Assembly (NCBI GenBank): GCA_002794735.1
Contig: NBAZ01000011.1
Span: 558,001-622,000, forward strand
Origin: Pyrrhoderma lamaoense
Lineage: Eukaryota; Basidiomycota; Agaricomycetes; Hymenochaetales; Hymenochaetaceae
Length of the DNA stretch: 64,000 nucleotides
Direction: 5' to 3'
Below are positions 34,171-47,648 of the stretch, piece after piece. The notes under the pieces are model-generated. The model was not told the origin of the DNA. It did no database searches and saw nothing but the letters and a program-made list of their open reading frames with translations. The position numbers and the translations under genes are program-made. Each line of letters starts with the position of its first letter. Position 1 is the first letter of the stretch.

Positions 34171-34785
34171 CCCAAACTAACGACAATAGTGATTAAAAAC
34201 TGGTGCTAGTTTGGTAATAACCTAAATATTAATATTGATAATCGTCGCCTATCGGTGTCGATCCCATATGCATAAATTTGGAGTTTGCTAATTTAAGTAG
34301 CCATTGCCAAATATATGCAAACAATATAACAAACAATCCAATCAGAACTTTAAGATATATTATAAGCACTTCAAAGTAGTATTGTTCTGTTTCATCAGGG
34401 TCAAATTTCCACATATATAAATCATACAGGGGTAAGCATAACAGGGGCAAGGGATGGAGACAAGAAGATGTTACAGAACCGTATAACTACAGTATCAATG
34501 TAGACAATATAGCCGTTACCAAGTTTTGCCTCTTCCTACATCCTTCGAAGTAACATGTTATCTTTGGTTACAGTTTCTTCAGCTTCCGACCGTCTGGTAT
34601 ATAATGTACATAAGCAAAAAAATGTATACTTTCCAGCGGAAACTTTAATCCAGTTGATCTGCTATAATTGCCAACTCAAGAACTGATTCATACTCTCATC
34701 TTGGTGCACTATAGTGAGAGTAAGGTAAGTATTGCGTGTACAGGTAGATACTAGGATTACTACCTACCACATATTCACAAATGGC
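34171..34785. other. Intergenic between amidohydrolase 1 and P450
   Basis: Promoter side of amidohydrolase 1 and 3' side of the P450. AT-rich, no coding-like frame. Confidence 0.4.
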
Positions 34786-37083
34786 TTAGATAGCGAGTGA
34801 GAGCCTCAAAGGTAATTGCTGAATATTGATATCTCCGGAACCCCTAACAACCGGAGTTTGGAGGAAATTCATAGTCCAGAGAATGTCAGGACCCGGACTA
34901 AAGCTCAATTTCTCCAATAGTACCGAAATAATAAGCTCTTCTTATAATGTTAGTTGGTAGATACATAACCCGAGTTGTCACACTCACTTATTTCTATCTC
35001 AGCAAACTTGAAGCCGCTGATAGATGTTAGCACTAGATAGCATATTGAAGGTTCAGTGATCTTACATGCAGGATCGCGCTCCCCCGAGAAATGTCAGGCT
35101 ACATCCATATCAGTATAATCAACTATCAAACTATAGTTAAAGACTCACGTTGACGAGTAAATTCCTGGTGTTTGGATCTTCGTCTCCGTTACAGAAGTAG
35201 ATTGCATCCACCGTTCGGGTTTCCATTCTTCTGCATCTTCACCCCAGATACGCTTGCTCCTGTTCATACCGATGATGGATATTATAACATTCGTATTTTT
35301 CTTCAAAAAAATCTCCTTTATCTCCTCCTTCCCATCGGCTGTTTTGATTGGCCATTGAAGTGGGAGTATCACGTCTTCTCTTGTTCTGTATGGATCAACT
35401 TAATCGTATGGTCATCTATGACAACACCAAATGGATCAGACGTACGTGCGACTAAGTTGCGGCACAGGCGGGAATAGACGTAAAGTTTCGCGGCAAACGG
35501 CGTCCAGAAACGGAAGCGTCATCAAGGTGTTAAAATCAAGGTCCCCGTGCTCTCTACGAGCCGCGCAAACTTCCTCGCGAAGTTTTACTTGTACAGATGG
35601 ATGTAAAGCCAGCTGATGCAAGATACGACATATAGCACTTGTTGTTGTCTCATGGCCCGCGACTAAGAAAGCACTGTATATTTTTCAAATCGTTATTCAA
35701 GTAGCCGTTCTCCTTAGTATGAGAATAATTAGATTTACCTCATGTGTCCCAAAATCTCCGGATCCTGCATTCGGTCATCCCCCACTGCCTTGACATTTGC
35801 TCTCACTATATCGGAAAATTAGCTTATGGGGAATCTCAAAAGAGATTGAGTTGCGTGTTCTCACGTATTGCATGCAGAATATCAGAGCTACTCTCTCCCT
35901 GTTCTCCTAGTAATTTTTCCTCTTCAATTTCCTTTCTCTTGTTATGGAGCACTGTACTAGCCGAGTGCGTCACCGTATCGGATATATAGATCATTGTCCG
36001 TATAGACTCGAAGGGAAGTAATTCGACTATTTTCCTCCGGAACGCAGGAGAACCAAGTTTCACCGCATAAGGCAAGAACTGCCGATAGAGGAAAAGTTTA
36101 GCGTTTAGTGGTCTAGGGTGGGATACCGTAAGTATTTCTCTACTTCAAATTGCCCCATCTATTGAAATACTTACGCAAGCATTTTGATGGCATCACTATA
36201 TGCATTACTTTTATTCTCATCGAATGCATTGAGTGAATATCCCAAACCTCCTTTACCGATAGATTCAAGAGCAGCTCGAGAAAGCCAATTCATAACATTT
36301 ATCATCTCCTCACCGTTTCCTACTTTAGTTATCAGAATATCCCGAAGCTTTAGAAGATAGAATCAGTTCGCATCGGCTTATTAAAAATTATGGGCGCACT
36401 TGATGAGCAACGGGATACAGTATGGGGACCAAGGCATGCATATTCTTCTGAGAAAAAACTGGATTTAATATACGACGTTGCTTTTTATGTTGATCTCCTA
36501 TTTGTTTGGTGAGTGGGGGATGTCAGCACCATAAGATTTATGGGAGTACCTAGCGTAGATAATAAGCTTCTCCCTAAGAAGAGATTATTAGACCTGGATG
36601 GGATTTGGTCAGTTCTTTTGTGGCTTTCGGCCCAAAAAGCTATCCATACGTCACAAAAAACGCAGTTTCTTCAAAAATATCTTGATCCTTTTGAACTATG
36701 TGGTGAAGAGAGAGAGGATCAGTAACGTAAAGTTGTTTGTCCTGAGAATCATTTATTGATAAGCTCGACGTCAAATGTAGTGTAGATTAGATACTGACGC
36801 CGAACAACATTGTTAGCTTGACAGCTCCACCATATCTTTCTCTGAGTTCTCGATGGAATTCCCATCCATTGATCCTATCAAAAACTTGAAAGAAATTTCC
36901 TAGAAAAAAATTACTATCTTTTATTTATGTCTCCTGAGTTCGCTAACCTTTCCACCACGATGCACTCGGCGGGCCGGGAATATTCTTCAAGGAATTTTTA
37001 GTAGTAAAAATACGCCTGATATGCCATAGTGAAACTATAATCAGCGGCGAAAAGGCTAGTAACGCAAGAGTTGAGAAGCACAT
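34786..37083 (-). CDS. Cytochrome P450 monooxygenase
   Basis: Multi-exon P450, about 540 residues. The N-terminus has a membrane anchor followed by the hinge NIPGPPSASWWKG. Further blocks are RELRERYGGAVKL, YVTDPLSLHHIVQKDQDIFEE, RRILNPVFS (C-helix), AGHETTTSAI (I-helix oxygen-binding motif), ETLRLFPPVP (ExxR), WKPERW and the heme loop LTFLGGARSC, with Cys as iron ligand, continuing IGFKFAEIE. The C-terminus reads LWTMNFLQTPVV...LPLRLSLAI to the stop at 34786. It acts at the ER with a reductase partner. The style resembles the CYP5150-type enzymes of Agaricomycetes, but the family is not proven. The junction between FVTYG and SLLSTLG (about 36570-36640) does not join in phase with the sites I see, so one exon boundary or base may be wrong. 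It sits between two amidohydrolase paralogs on the same strand. Confidence 0.85.
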
Positions 37084-38288
37084 CTTAGAGTGGTGGGAGG
37101 GGGAAGGGGATCTAAGAACGCAGATGGCAGAGTATTCAAGTGAGTGTATTTAAGTGTGAGACATCTCAGGCCCAAGGCTCAAGAAGATAGTGAGACGATG
37201 AGCGGAGCGAGAACAAGAAAGTAATGCGAGATTGAGTAAGTCTATGCGAGCTATCAGTTTGGGAAATAGAACCCCCGGTGTCGGAAGACCCAACCACCCC
37301 AGCTCCATATCTTCTTCTCAGTTCATATGACAAGTTCGTAACATCCACAAGGGTTATGAGAGCTAAATGATTTATTCCGATGGAAATATAGGATTGTAGC
37401 CAATAGGACAAGGACAAGAGACCAAACCAAATTTACAAGCTTCTATTTCCCCCAGCTTGATCCCTTTTACATGTATCTGTTGTTCATAAAATCATATTTT
37501 CTTTCAAAATAGCAGTTAGAAGAACGCTCTTGAGATATGAGATTTAATGTTAGCGAGAACCCCTAGTAGAGTAACAGGGAGCAAAAGGCGTGTCCATGGC
37601 TCTCTCGGATTTCGGAGTGAGGGTGCCAGGCCGGTGCTTTGGCGTCCAAAAACTGAGAACATTGCCCACGATAGCTACAGAAGTGGTCGTTTTAATTGCT
37701 CCTTATTTCCTTTCGGTGTTTACAGTTTTCCGCGCAGATCTCCGTAAATAATGCTTTCATTACCTTATAGGCAGGTTTGCAGATATCCGCACATCCATGC
37801 TGATCTTAAGAGTTTTACGGTCTTTCCAGAGAGAAAAACTTCCTGAAGCGGATAGTGAGTCAAAATGATTGAATGCACTTGGTCGTAAACAGCCAGAAAT
37901 GCAAAGCGGAAATCTAGTCACGGTATCGTGACCCGACGCGTCTATTATAACACGTGATATTATTTTTTTCTAATAATTATATTATAAATTTTGTTAATTA
38001 TTAATTATACAGAGGAATGGGTCCAAATTCAATAAAATGAAGATTACATCAATACACTTCATGTTATACAATACGTGCGCCTTTTCTCGATTCTCAACCA
38101 CGTTAGCCTACTCTTGAGAGTTGCATGTGTTCTCATTGACCTTGGACCCCATAATATAATAGTACCGTGTTTAATAATTTGATATACACACGTAATTTGT
38201 GTGGTGTTTATCACAGATAAAATATAACCTCTTCAAAGTTTCTTTATTAATAACCAAATCCAATATACCACTTTCTAACACGATTTCT
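37084..38288. other. Intergenic with a possible P450 scrap
   Basis: Near 37290-37330 the minus strand reads YELRRRYGAGVV, which resembles the P450 exon reading RELRERYGGAVKL. This may be a leftover of a duplicated P450 exon. The stretch from 37950 to 38290 is very AT-rich and shows nothing else. Confidence 0.35.
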
Positions 38289-41200
38289 TCAAAATAGATC
38301 GATAGATAATTTCCGATGGGAAATGATACCTATAACTTTGCTATCAAAGTCCAGCAAGTCACCCCTTCGGTCAAAACAAGATCTGATAACTCCTCTCTAC
38401 CCTCAAATCCCAAGAGTCTCTCTATGTTGACTGATGCTAGCGCTATTGCCTCACTCCTTGGTATCCTCTGTGGCCCATCTAAAGCTGCCTGTATTGTCAT
38501 AGTTAATGAGGTTATCAGATTTATCAGTGTCTCCTATTCTCACCCAACCAACATCGAAGCGTGTATTGCGTGCGTTCCAGGGCTCCTCACTACCGATACC
38601 TACCGTAATGTTATGAGCTAAGAAGTAAGAAACGAAACCCTCTTTGCTCAAAGGTGGCCCAGGATATCTACGTAAAGACCTTGAGTACTATATTAGCTAA
38701 CTGCGAAAAATCATGAGAAAACAAACATTCTGTGGCGCTCCCATGTATCTGGAAACGGACGAGACGGGTTGACAATTAGACCGACATTAGAGCTAGCGAT
38801 CTCAGATGCAAGAAGATGAGCCTCTGTCGCCCCAGTAATAGTCATTTTTATCAGAAAGCCCGTTTTGGATTCAACTTCCTTTTTTAGGTCAAGGAGAGTG
38901 GCAATAACATCGGCACTATGTGCTTCGACGACTAATGTGGTTCGTCCCTATGACACATTTAGCAGTATTATTCTATAGTGTACATTTATTTGCATACTTC
39001 TCTTATTCGCTTGAACCATTCTCCTGCATCTCCGCCACTATGCTCCAGCAAAAGATGCCGTAAGATCGAGATTTGAGTACTTATACTCGCAGTCCGAATA
39101 GTATGACCAATCGCTACATGCACAGCGACCGTTTCCTGAGCTACTGCTCCCGGTTCAAGTTTGTGCTTCGATCCAGTTCTAAATGCTGCACTCAAACCTC
39201 CGATAGAACCAAGATGGACCGGGGCGGAGATCCCTAAAATCACTCCGGCGCGATAACTTAGTCTAGTTTATATATCAATAGAATTGTAGTTAGACATTAT
39301 GTCAAGGCCCTTACAACGCGTGACGGGTTGCAAATTGTAAACCGTCCGAGGCTCGGATTAGAACGCTATTGCCACCAAGTATTTCTGGAAGCGGCCTTTC
39401 AAAAGGATCATATATTTCACCATCACGAGTAGAAGCTTCTCCGTGAATTTCTTCAAGGCCTAGTGCTGACCCAAAAGATATGAGTCCGGGAGAGACAGAG
39501 CCACCTTTCAAGTCAATCACTTCTTCCAGAGGTTCATTAGCATAGAAGGAGCATGCATTCTGTATCCCTATACAGATTACTTGTCCAGATCTAACTACTA
39601 TCTGACCACTTCCTGTATCAGACAATTCAAAGACGCTCTCTATGCTTCTACCATCAGCTGACCGTTTTGCCATGTAACTAATATTAGTTATCAGAACAGT
39701 CCCTCTTAGGGATCTTACAGGGGCTAAAGGTGGAAGACCATCATATTCTACGGCCTCCTTAGCCTCCTTGTCGAAATTTGGAGTCTTCGGTATCTTTTGG
39801 AGTCTGTCAGGCTTCTCTGAAGTAAAGGCGTGTTCAATTTGTGGTATTCCATCGATAAACACTTGCTTAGGCGTTGAACCAAGTGAAAGAGGGTGTGAAT
39901 CCCAAACGACAACATCAGCATCGTATCCTTCTCTGATAAATCCAATACGGTGGTCCATACCCATGGTTTTAGCTGGGGTTGTAGTTATGGATGCTAATGC
40001 TATATTGGCGGGAAGCCCATAGTAATGGGCTTGTTGGGCTTCATATAGAAGGTAGCGGGAGTTAATGACGGGGTCTAATTGCATGTCAGCACTGACTATT
40101 CTTCGATTCTTTAGAAACTGATACACACGATCACTCTAGAAGGAATTTGTACACGTAAATATTGTGCACATTTCTTGAGGATAGTGTAAGATTCACCTTC
40201 ATTACCACAGGGATATTATTCTCCGCTAGAATCTTTGCCGCGAACTCAGAACCCCGATAAGACTCTCGTTTGTACCGGGCATTAGTTGCAAACATTGCAC
40301 TCGCAGGTATATTTCCTTTCAACTCATAAGCTACCGCACGAAACTCTTTTCATCCTGGCTCACCATATGTCTTCTTGAGTAGATCTGGAACGAGGTAAGT
40401 CTCATGAGCATGATGGAACGCTGCGATTGGAAACTGAAACTCATTTGACAACTAATAACCATTTACTCAGTAGTGGTGGTACGTATATGGGATGTTGCTT
40501 ATCGAAACTAGTACTCACGCGTACGATGTCATCCAAATCCACAGTCTCATAGCAATGTACTTGAAGTTTCACTCTCCCTCGTAGTACATCTACAAGAGCT
40601 TCATATTGTAACTCATACGGAAATTCACCAAGGCTACTCCATTGATTATTGAGAGCTTTCTCGCAATATGAATCTTGCTTCTCTTTGATTTGACGCGCCT
40701 TGTCATAAATCTCACGGAAAGCCCAGATATTATCCATTCTACTATTACCGTATACACGACTTGGATTTTCGCCACAGGCATGCCTAAGCTGGTATTAGAT
40801 CGATAGAATATTTGGGAAACTAGTACATACTTCATGTGCCTCCAACGAGGTACCGCGGACCAATCAAGTACATGGGATCCGTTCAAGGTGAAGGGCGGTT
40901 CCAAAAGCATCGAGCTTGGCGTACGTTCTTCTGTCGGGCGTAGTTTAATCACAAATGCCTGCCCGCCTATATCATTTGCTGAACCAGGAAGTACCAAAGC
41001 TGTGGTAACGCCTCCAGAAGACGAAAGCTGAAATGCTTCATCTCGAGTATTCAGTGCATCAATGGAGCGTAACCAAGGTTGAGCAATTCCTTTACGAGAA
41101 TTCCCATCTGCAGCTCCGGACATTTTAGGCACAGAATCGACACCCAAATGCGAATGTAAGTCCACGATCCTACAACCTCTTCAGTCAATATGAGTATATA

Positions 41201-41662
41201 CATGTGTTCTGCTTACCCTGGAGTCAACCACGATCCTTTAGCATCAAGTACGTCTACTTCTGCACTAGGTATGTTGAGTACCGAGTCAACCAGTTTAATA
41301 AGGCCTTTATCTAGTAGGATATCCGCTGATAAAATTTGATTTCCGTTCTGATTACCTGTCCATATTGTCGCATTTTTAATCAGGACAGATTTTGTCCCTG
41401 GTACAAACCTATCCGAGCTCAGTCGTGAGTGGAAGCCCGGTGGAGGACCAGACGGAAGCCTAAGATTCTTGCAACGGGAAACAATTTGTTCTGCATTATA
41501 TGGTTTTTTTACTATCTTCCAAAACCCGTTATCAGAGTGAAGGTGCATCCAAGTAGCGAAGATATAAAAAGTCCCTAGTAGAATAACAAGCCAGAAATAG
41601 CGATGCTTTTGAAAGTATACGCTTGTCTTTCTCTCAGCGTTGTTGGAGTATGGGAGTCCCAT
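38289..41662 (-). CDS. Membrane-anchored amidohydrolase, copy 2 (C-terminal frame break)
   Basis: Paralog of 30586-34170 with the same exon order and about two thirds identity over the central exon. It has an N-terminal anchor (FWLVILLGTFYIFATW), metal-site candidates VDLHSH, HCYETVD and HHAHET, then NSRYLLYEAQQAHYYGL and MDHRIGFIREGYDADVVVWD. The RYKRESYRGSEF region broken in copy 1 is intact here. In the last exon the frame slips: after LSDLVLTEG the next frame gives GDLLDFDSKVIGII and the family ending SIDLF at 38289. The frame as written runs VTCWTLIAKL to a stop at 38330. One C is missing in the run 38362-38365 (plus strand). If real, only the last 25 residues change. Substrate unknown. 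Confidence 0.8.
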
Positions 41663-43181
41663 CTTCAGAACGTAGCTTGTGAACGTATTTTGGCTACATC
41701 CATACTTATATAACTATTAGACTGTCTCATGGACTGGAAGAAGATAAGGGAGCTATTCTGACAAGCCGAAAGATGCCGACATAGTGTACCAATGAGCTAG
41801 AGTCAAAGATGTTCGATAATCCCAGAGATTGGTTCTTGAGCTTCTCACTGGCGTGATCTCGGCATAATTTTTCAGTACTTTCAGGTGGTCGTTAAGGTGA
41901 ACGTCTTGCTTTATATTCCTCATCGTTATGAGTTACGCATAAGTATGTGTTTGGTTCATTTCGATGGTGTGAAAATACACCAATAAGATTGTTCAATGAC
42001 ATATCAATAAAGCCAAGTTTGTAACTTGTAGCTATGAAGAATCACAGTAAACTCATTATTATATAATGTAAGGCTTACTAAAACATAAGATACAATCATG
42101 TGTTTCACATATTAGGTTATAGCTTTTGTAGTAACTTATACATACTAAAATGAGCAGTGAATAACGAGCTCTTGGCGGCCGCTAACGATGTTATAAATAT
42201 ATGACGAATTTTGAAAAATAAATGTTCATATAAGCCGCGACTTTTGATATGCCTACATAGTAAGGTTCTTGGAATATTAGTATCCTTAATGTGCAGCCTT
42301 CCCGTCTCTTACCTCACCATAATTTCAAGACACGAGATAGAATAAACAGGCATCAATATGTATGCATCAAGAGTCTTACCGCTAGTAGTGTATCAGCGTA
42401 TAACTCGAAGCTAGTCGAGCTTAATTTTGGTAAGATTACGTCTATAATACTCACAAAGGTTCATAGTAAGTCTAGAAAGCCTTTTATCAAGTCTTTTCTG
42501 AGCTTATCCTGCAAGATAACCCCTTTGTGGACTGTATACCAAGGTATCTATTGTCGTATATGCTCTAGTATCTAAAATGGAATTCTACTTTGAATTAGGA
42601 GACCGATTAATAACAAATATCTGATGTCATTTTGATCAACGGATAGTATGTATGCAATTAGGAATAATCATCCAACGTTTTGCTTAAAGAGCTCAGATGT
42701 CATGTCGCATCAACCCTATAACAGTTACTTATAGCATTTTCCCCATTTCGGCTCGATACTCACACCATCTTCATGCTTATTTGAATTAATCAGGTATCTG
42801 AAATCAAGAGAACATTCTCTTCCTAGTCTAACATAGGTTGTGCTGCAATACCTTAATACTATCACTAACTCATAATGACACAAAAATGGGTATTCTGGAT
42901 ATAGTATACGGATACATAAAAAGAGACATCAACTCCGAGTAAAAATAAGAATGCTTTACAAGAATGAATAACTGTCCTTCTGAATATCCTATGTGTAGAA
43001 ACAATAGAGACTCATCTGGATGTGTAAGAAAGTAAGGAGAATGATATAGAGTTGTAGATATGCATGCAATGCAGAATGAACGTGATACAATGTAGCGCTT
43101 TAAATCGTACCCAGGACTAGTTCTTCTAAGATATGCGACAATAAATCCATTGCTATCTCAGACAAACAAGAGAAAATTATA
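41663..43181. other. Intergenic, nothing recognised
   Basis: AT-rich, stops in all frames, no repeat or RNA gene seen. It contains the promoter of amidohydrolase 2 on its left side. Confidence 0.4.
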
Positions 43182-45068
43182 TTATACTTTCAGAAAATCT
43201 GTCCGTTGGGAATCAGCATCCTCCCGTCGTTTACGAGAAGCACTATCAAGCCCAGTAGCACGTTCAATCGTTTGACCAATCCCCCCTCCAAGCCAGTCCA
43301 GCAGACCTTTTTCAGGTCTTGGAGGACGAGTGGGAAGCTTCTTATCATACCGCACTGGCGTAGTTTCTGACGATGTGAGGCATGGAGAGGGGGAGCGACG
43401 AGTCATCTGAATTTGCTACAGTGTGGAAGGTCTAGCAGGTTTTGTATTTGATTTGTGGGAGGAAGAGGTAGGGGACGGTTGGTGGAATACGGAGGTAGGT
43501 TTTGAGGTTTTTGAGTGTACATTGGTACCGTAGTAGACGAAGATGTGTACATAGATTCAACAGTACGACGCTCGGCATAGATGGGCAAATGAGTAGCTTT
43601 AGAAGGCCGCGGTTTCCGCTTCGATACGCCGAGGTCCTTATTATCAACATATTTTTCAAGCTGAATCTCCTTGATAGCTGACAAGTAAGCCTTGCTTCCT
43701 TCGTCCTTTTGTAGGGTGGGTTTGAGTAGTTGAGTAGTGCTTGTTACAGTAAGCATTGTCGAAGCACCTAAACTAGTAAGGCTTGTTGGGGTCTGTCTTC
43801 CGTCCATCCTGATTTCGCTATGTGGGGAAATGAGATTGTCCCGAGAGAACGGATCCGTTTCACCAACTGCGTCATAGGGCTGTTCCGTGCGCGGAGTCGC
43901 TTCGTTATACTTGAGAACTGAAACATTAGAGTGTTTCCAGTTCTCGGAAGCTTCTAGCGAGCCAAACATCGGAGCGGCTGTTGATGCAGGTCCGTGGTCG
44001 GATTTACCGAATATATTCTTCATAAAGCCTGTGCGCATATTACCACCTCCTCTAAACCTCCGACCGCATTTACGCCGAAGTAGAGCTAGCACTGAGGCTA
44101 TCACAAAAACCCCACAAATAATACCGAAAACGATAGCGAGAATAAACGTCGCTTTTGAAGGTGAACCAGCATTTGAGGAACTAAGGTTGTTTGTCGTTAT
44201 CAAGTGATGGGCAATTACGGGTTTGTATCCGAAAGTAGAAAACAGATTCGACGTAATAAGGTTAGATTTGCATTTTACAGTTCAATTAAGAAAGGCACAC
44301 ACACACCTTGTATCCCCGGATTCTAGATCACTATAAAAAAAGACATGGTATATCAAGTACATAAAGTGATAAAGACCGGAGTTTCATGATACTTACGACT
44401 CTTCTAACCAAGGTGGGTCAATTGTTTGAGAAACGGTTGGTGCGGATGATATTGACGCAGTCGGGATACTTGTACACAAATCCCATCATCAACATCGTAA
44501 TTCCGTATATTCAAACAAGCGATTCGAGTAAGGTACGCGATAAAGTTAGCATCATCTATCATTTCCTCTGTAAACGTATTAAAGAGATAGAATACATACC
44601 TCTCAGTGTTATTAATTGTGATCGTGATGAAGTCCAAATCTAGCCAGTGTCCATCTGATACCTGAATCGTCTGGAGTTGGACAAAGTGAGGTCCATCCTC
44701 AGGAAAAGTATATGCAAAGAGTGGTTGCTGGTAGTGAGTTGACGTCTCTGCGCCGGTAATAGCAGAGTATATGATAACGTATTCATCAAACTGTATACTG
44801 TAATTTGCCTATTTTCCTTCAGTATATACCAAACTCTTTTCTGCACAAAGAGACTCACATGCTCCGGTCCTCTAGTACCAAAAACGTAGATCGCAGAACC
44901 ATTGAAGGTTATGTTAGCAGTAGTCCCATTCGTCTGAGAACTGTGATATGTGTCCATAAAGAACTGAGAAATATTCGAATCGTTGCCATTGGAAGCCTGA
45001 GTAGCCCAGTTTGAAGAATAAACGATAGCAGAAGAAGTATCGTCTAGAGTGATGTTTGTCGTGGGCAT
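43182..45068 (-). CDS. Agaricomycete cell-surface protein with one membrane segment
   Basis: The N-terminal ectodomain begins TNITLDDTSSAIVYSSNW and contains FNGSAIYVFGTRGPEH, with the sandwich-like pattern widespread in uncharacterised agaricomycete membrane proteins. It continues in later exons with AETSTHYQQPLFAYTF and WLDLDFITITINNTE. Then comes SSSNAGSPSKATFILAIVFGIICGVFVIASVLALLRRK: a stalk, one membrane segment and a basic stop-transfer. The cytosolic tail is Ser/Thr/Pro-rich with SRDNLISPHSE and PLPLPPTN. The main frame ends at 43403, but an overlapping frame (43406-43182) reads RPPRPEKGLLDWLGGGIGQ and looks like the true tail, one base out of phase. Several N-glycosylation sites are visible. 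No signal peptide is seen at the ATG at 45068, so the first exon may be missing or shifted. Function unknown. Confidence 0.7.
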
Positions 45069-46144
45069 AGTAGAACTCTGAGCCCCGTATTAGTTGTATA
45101 AGAACATCAAGTACAAGAGCAAGTCTTGGGAGTCGCCACGTTAAAGGAAGGTACTGAGCTCCAACCGCCTAAGAGAAACACTTAGATGGTAAGAGAGCAA
45201 CAATGGTAAAAGAGGGATAACACGGGCACGTCGGCTATGCGCTGTGTACAGCCATTAAATCATCTTACAAGTCACATTTGCTGAAGCTCATCGGGATTCA
45301 CACCAAAGCAGATACATCAGATGAAGACAGAGATCGGTGACCGTTCCCACTTCTATTGGTGTGAATAAAACTTGAAGTAGTATTGATATCATTGAAATGT
45401 CATTTCTAGAATGATGAAACAATTTTTTTTAGTCAATAGTATGTTTGGAGACACTTATGAATCGAATAAAAAAGACTAGACTTTTAGTGTTTGCATGCAT
45501 ATACCTTTAGAATCAAGACTACACTCACCACAGACCTCACAACCTAGACTCTATGCGATCGACTCTCGGAGGAGTTTCCAAAAAGGAAAGTGATCTTGGT
45601 GGTCCCTGATATCATGTCCCTGAATTGATGTGTAATAGATTCTCAGCATCAAGTCTTAATGCTCCCAAGTTTAAATGTCCAGATAATGATTTGCAAGTAC
45701 AGGCATTGATGAGTTACATATGTTGGCAACACTAGAATCGGTATGTCGGTATGTAGAAGTTTGAGTCTGACATACTACATCATGACTCATGACTCGAGAT
45801 GTATGATTGACAAGTGTCACGAGATGCTATAATTTAGTATAAAGACTCCAGATATTGAACTTTAGCAGAAAATAACATCTTTTTCTAGTAGACAACGATT
45901 ACATAAGGACAAATACAAGAATCCGTGTTATATCAATTTATCAAAACGCTTAACAAACACAATACCACAATTATCACAAGATTAAAAATAGCAAGAGCAA
46001 GAGCATAATATGTAAATTCGTAAGCAGCGTGTAACCTAAAATATGGGTCATCCCTCCATACATTAAGTCATTTGTTCGTTCAGATAGTGGGAAAATGAGA
46101 GGTAAATGAAGTCCCAGACTCCATATTAGATGTGTAGCCATTCA
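45069..46144. other. Intergenic, nothing recognised
   Basis: AT-rich, without coding-like frames. It includes the upstream region of the cell-surface protein and the 3' flank of the secreted protein. Confidence 0.4.
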
Positions 46145-47648
46145 TCAGATACGGTTCACAGTAAGAATAGCAACTCGACCATCTTGTTCAATATCATGAT
46201 TTACACCTAAAAATAGAAGTCATCAGCATTGCGAAGTTCAGAAGAGAAGATAATCAGAGCCGGCGTTTGTTGAACAGCAAGATGCGCGAAACGCGTGCTG
46301 CGTTTCCATACTAGAGCTATTCGCAAAAGAGCCACGAGTGATACAGGAAGATAAGGTATTGCTTTAACTCAAGAGGTTTGAGTACTAGATCAGTATCTAG
46401 TGCTCAAAAACTCAATACCACTCTTTCGACCGCTTAAACTCCATCGCCGGAACCGCGACGGAAGGCCTTTAAGGCGTCGGAAAGCTAAATGCTGGAATTA
46501 GCTCACCTTCTTTTCCCGGTTGTAAAAGATCATTTTCATTCCACACAACGTCTGCGCGCCACCATCTCCCCTTCCAGTGACTACCAGCTATCGCTTTTTG
46601 TACAAGGAGATCGCGCCCAATATTGTAACCGTCATCGACGATCATGTGGTTCTTACTCGAGTCCTAATGAAAAGGTGATATATATTCAGTACTGTGTGAT
46701 ACAAACATAATTGAAACAAACCTCTTCCTTTGATACCCTGCAAAACAAAAAATATGTGAAAATACGAAATTTAGGGACAATGACGCAATAAGAGATATTT
46801 TTATTATTATTGGCATTCGGGAGAAAGCGCTGGTCAGAATAAAAGTAACGGTTCAGAACGTATCGCCTACCCAAGAAACCATGCGCCGCTATCCGCGAGA
46901 CTACCGTTTTGTCTCCATGCACGAAAGTGATTTCCCCCTGGAATCCCCGAAAGGGTCAAAGGAGAAAAAGAAGAAGAAGATTGAAAGATTTTGGGAATTT
47001 TCAGTCAGTATGAAGTACACAATAGAAGCTGAATATCTCTCCATAGAGAGTATATAATTATATCCGATGTGAATAGAAAATAGAATGCGCAATATGCTCA
47101 CCAGCGACACTTTCCCAACAGGTTCCCCATATAGGAAAATAGTGTTGACGGGCGAGAAATTGCTCGTCCTTTGGGCCATCACCATCTCCCAGGTTAGCAG
47201 TATGGATGTCACCGTAGTGTAAACCCAAGCATTCTTCGGAGAAGCCCAAGGACCTAGAACAGACAGCGGGCAAACGCGGGAGATAAAAATAGGAGCAAGG
47301 TAGCGTTGAGCGCCAGTCATACTGACCTTGCGTAGTAGTGTAGTCCTATCTCAGTTAGGATGAAAGGGTCCGACTGCGCCGTAATGATGACGTTTAGAGG
47401 TTCTCCCAGTTCCTGTATTGTGTACTTTGAAGAGATTTAGAATTTAATGACCAGTTCTGGGCCGAAGGACATACATCAAGCATTCGTCCACCAAAGATCC
47501 GAGGGTCATACCAGCCTGGAATCCGTTGCGGATCAACGCTATCGTCTCTATTCAGTGGTTCTTGCATAACATTGCCTTCCAAAGGCACGCATGATACATT
47601 CGTTACAAAGATAATGCCGAGGAAAATAAATTCTATGAGTCTATGCAT
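46145..47648 (-). CDS. Secreted protein of a conserved agaricomycete family
   Basis: Signal peptide MHRLIEFIFLGIIFVTNVSC, then DPRIFGGRMLD at the end of exon 1 (47648-47475). Later exons read GEPLNVIITAQSDPFILTE, ECLGLHYGDIHTANLGDG, ARQHYFPIWGTCWESVAG, GNHFRAWRQNGSLADSGAW, a tiny VSKEE exon, MIVDDGYNIGRDLLVQKA, and a last exon reading GVNHDIEQDGRVAILTV before the stop at 46145. At least seven exons join in phase. I know this pattern from uncharacterised secreted proteins found in many mushroom genomes; no enzymatic role is established that I know of. The order and spacing of conserved blocks are complete, so the gene appears functional. Confidence 0.8.

Noticed and set aside
457..37083. A terpene biosynthetic cluster linking the synthase with the P450
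   Set aside because: They are 33 kb apart with unrelated genes and an inverted repeat between, so no cluster is supported.
37166..37417. 83-residue frame as a gene
   Set aside because: Only a short P450-like scrap is recognisable and no other exon fits; kept as a possible relic in the intergenic entry.
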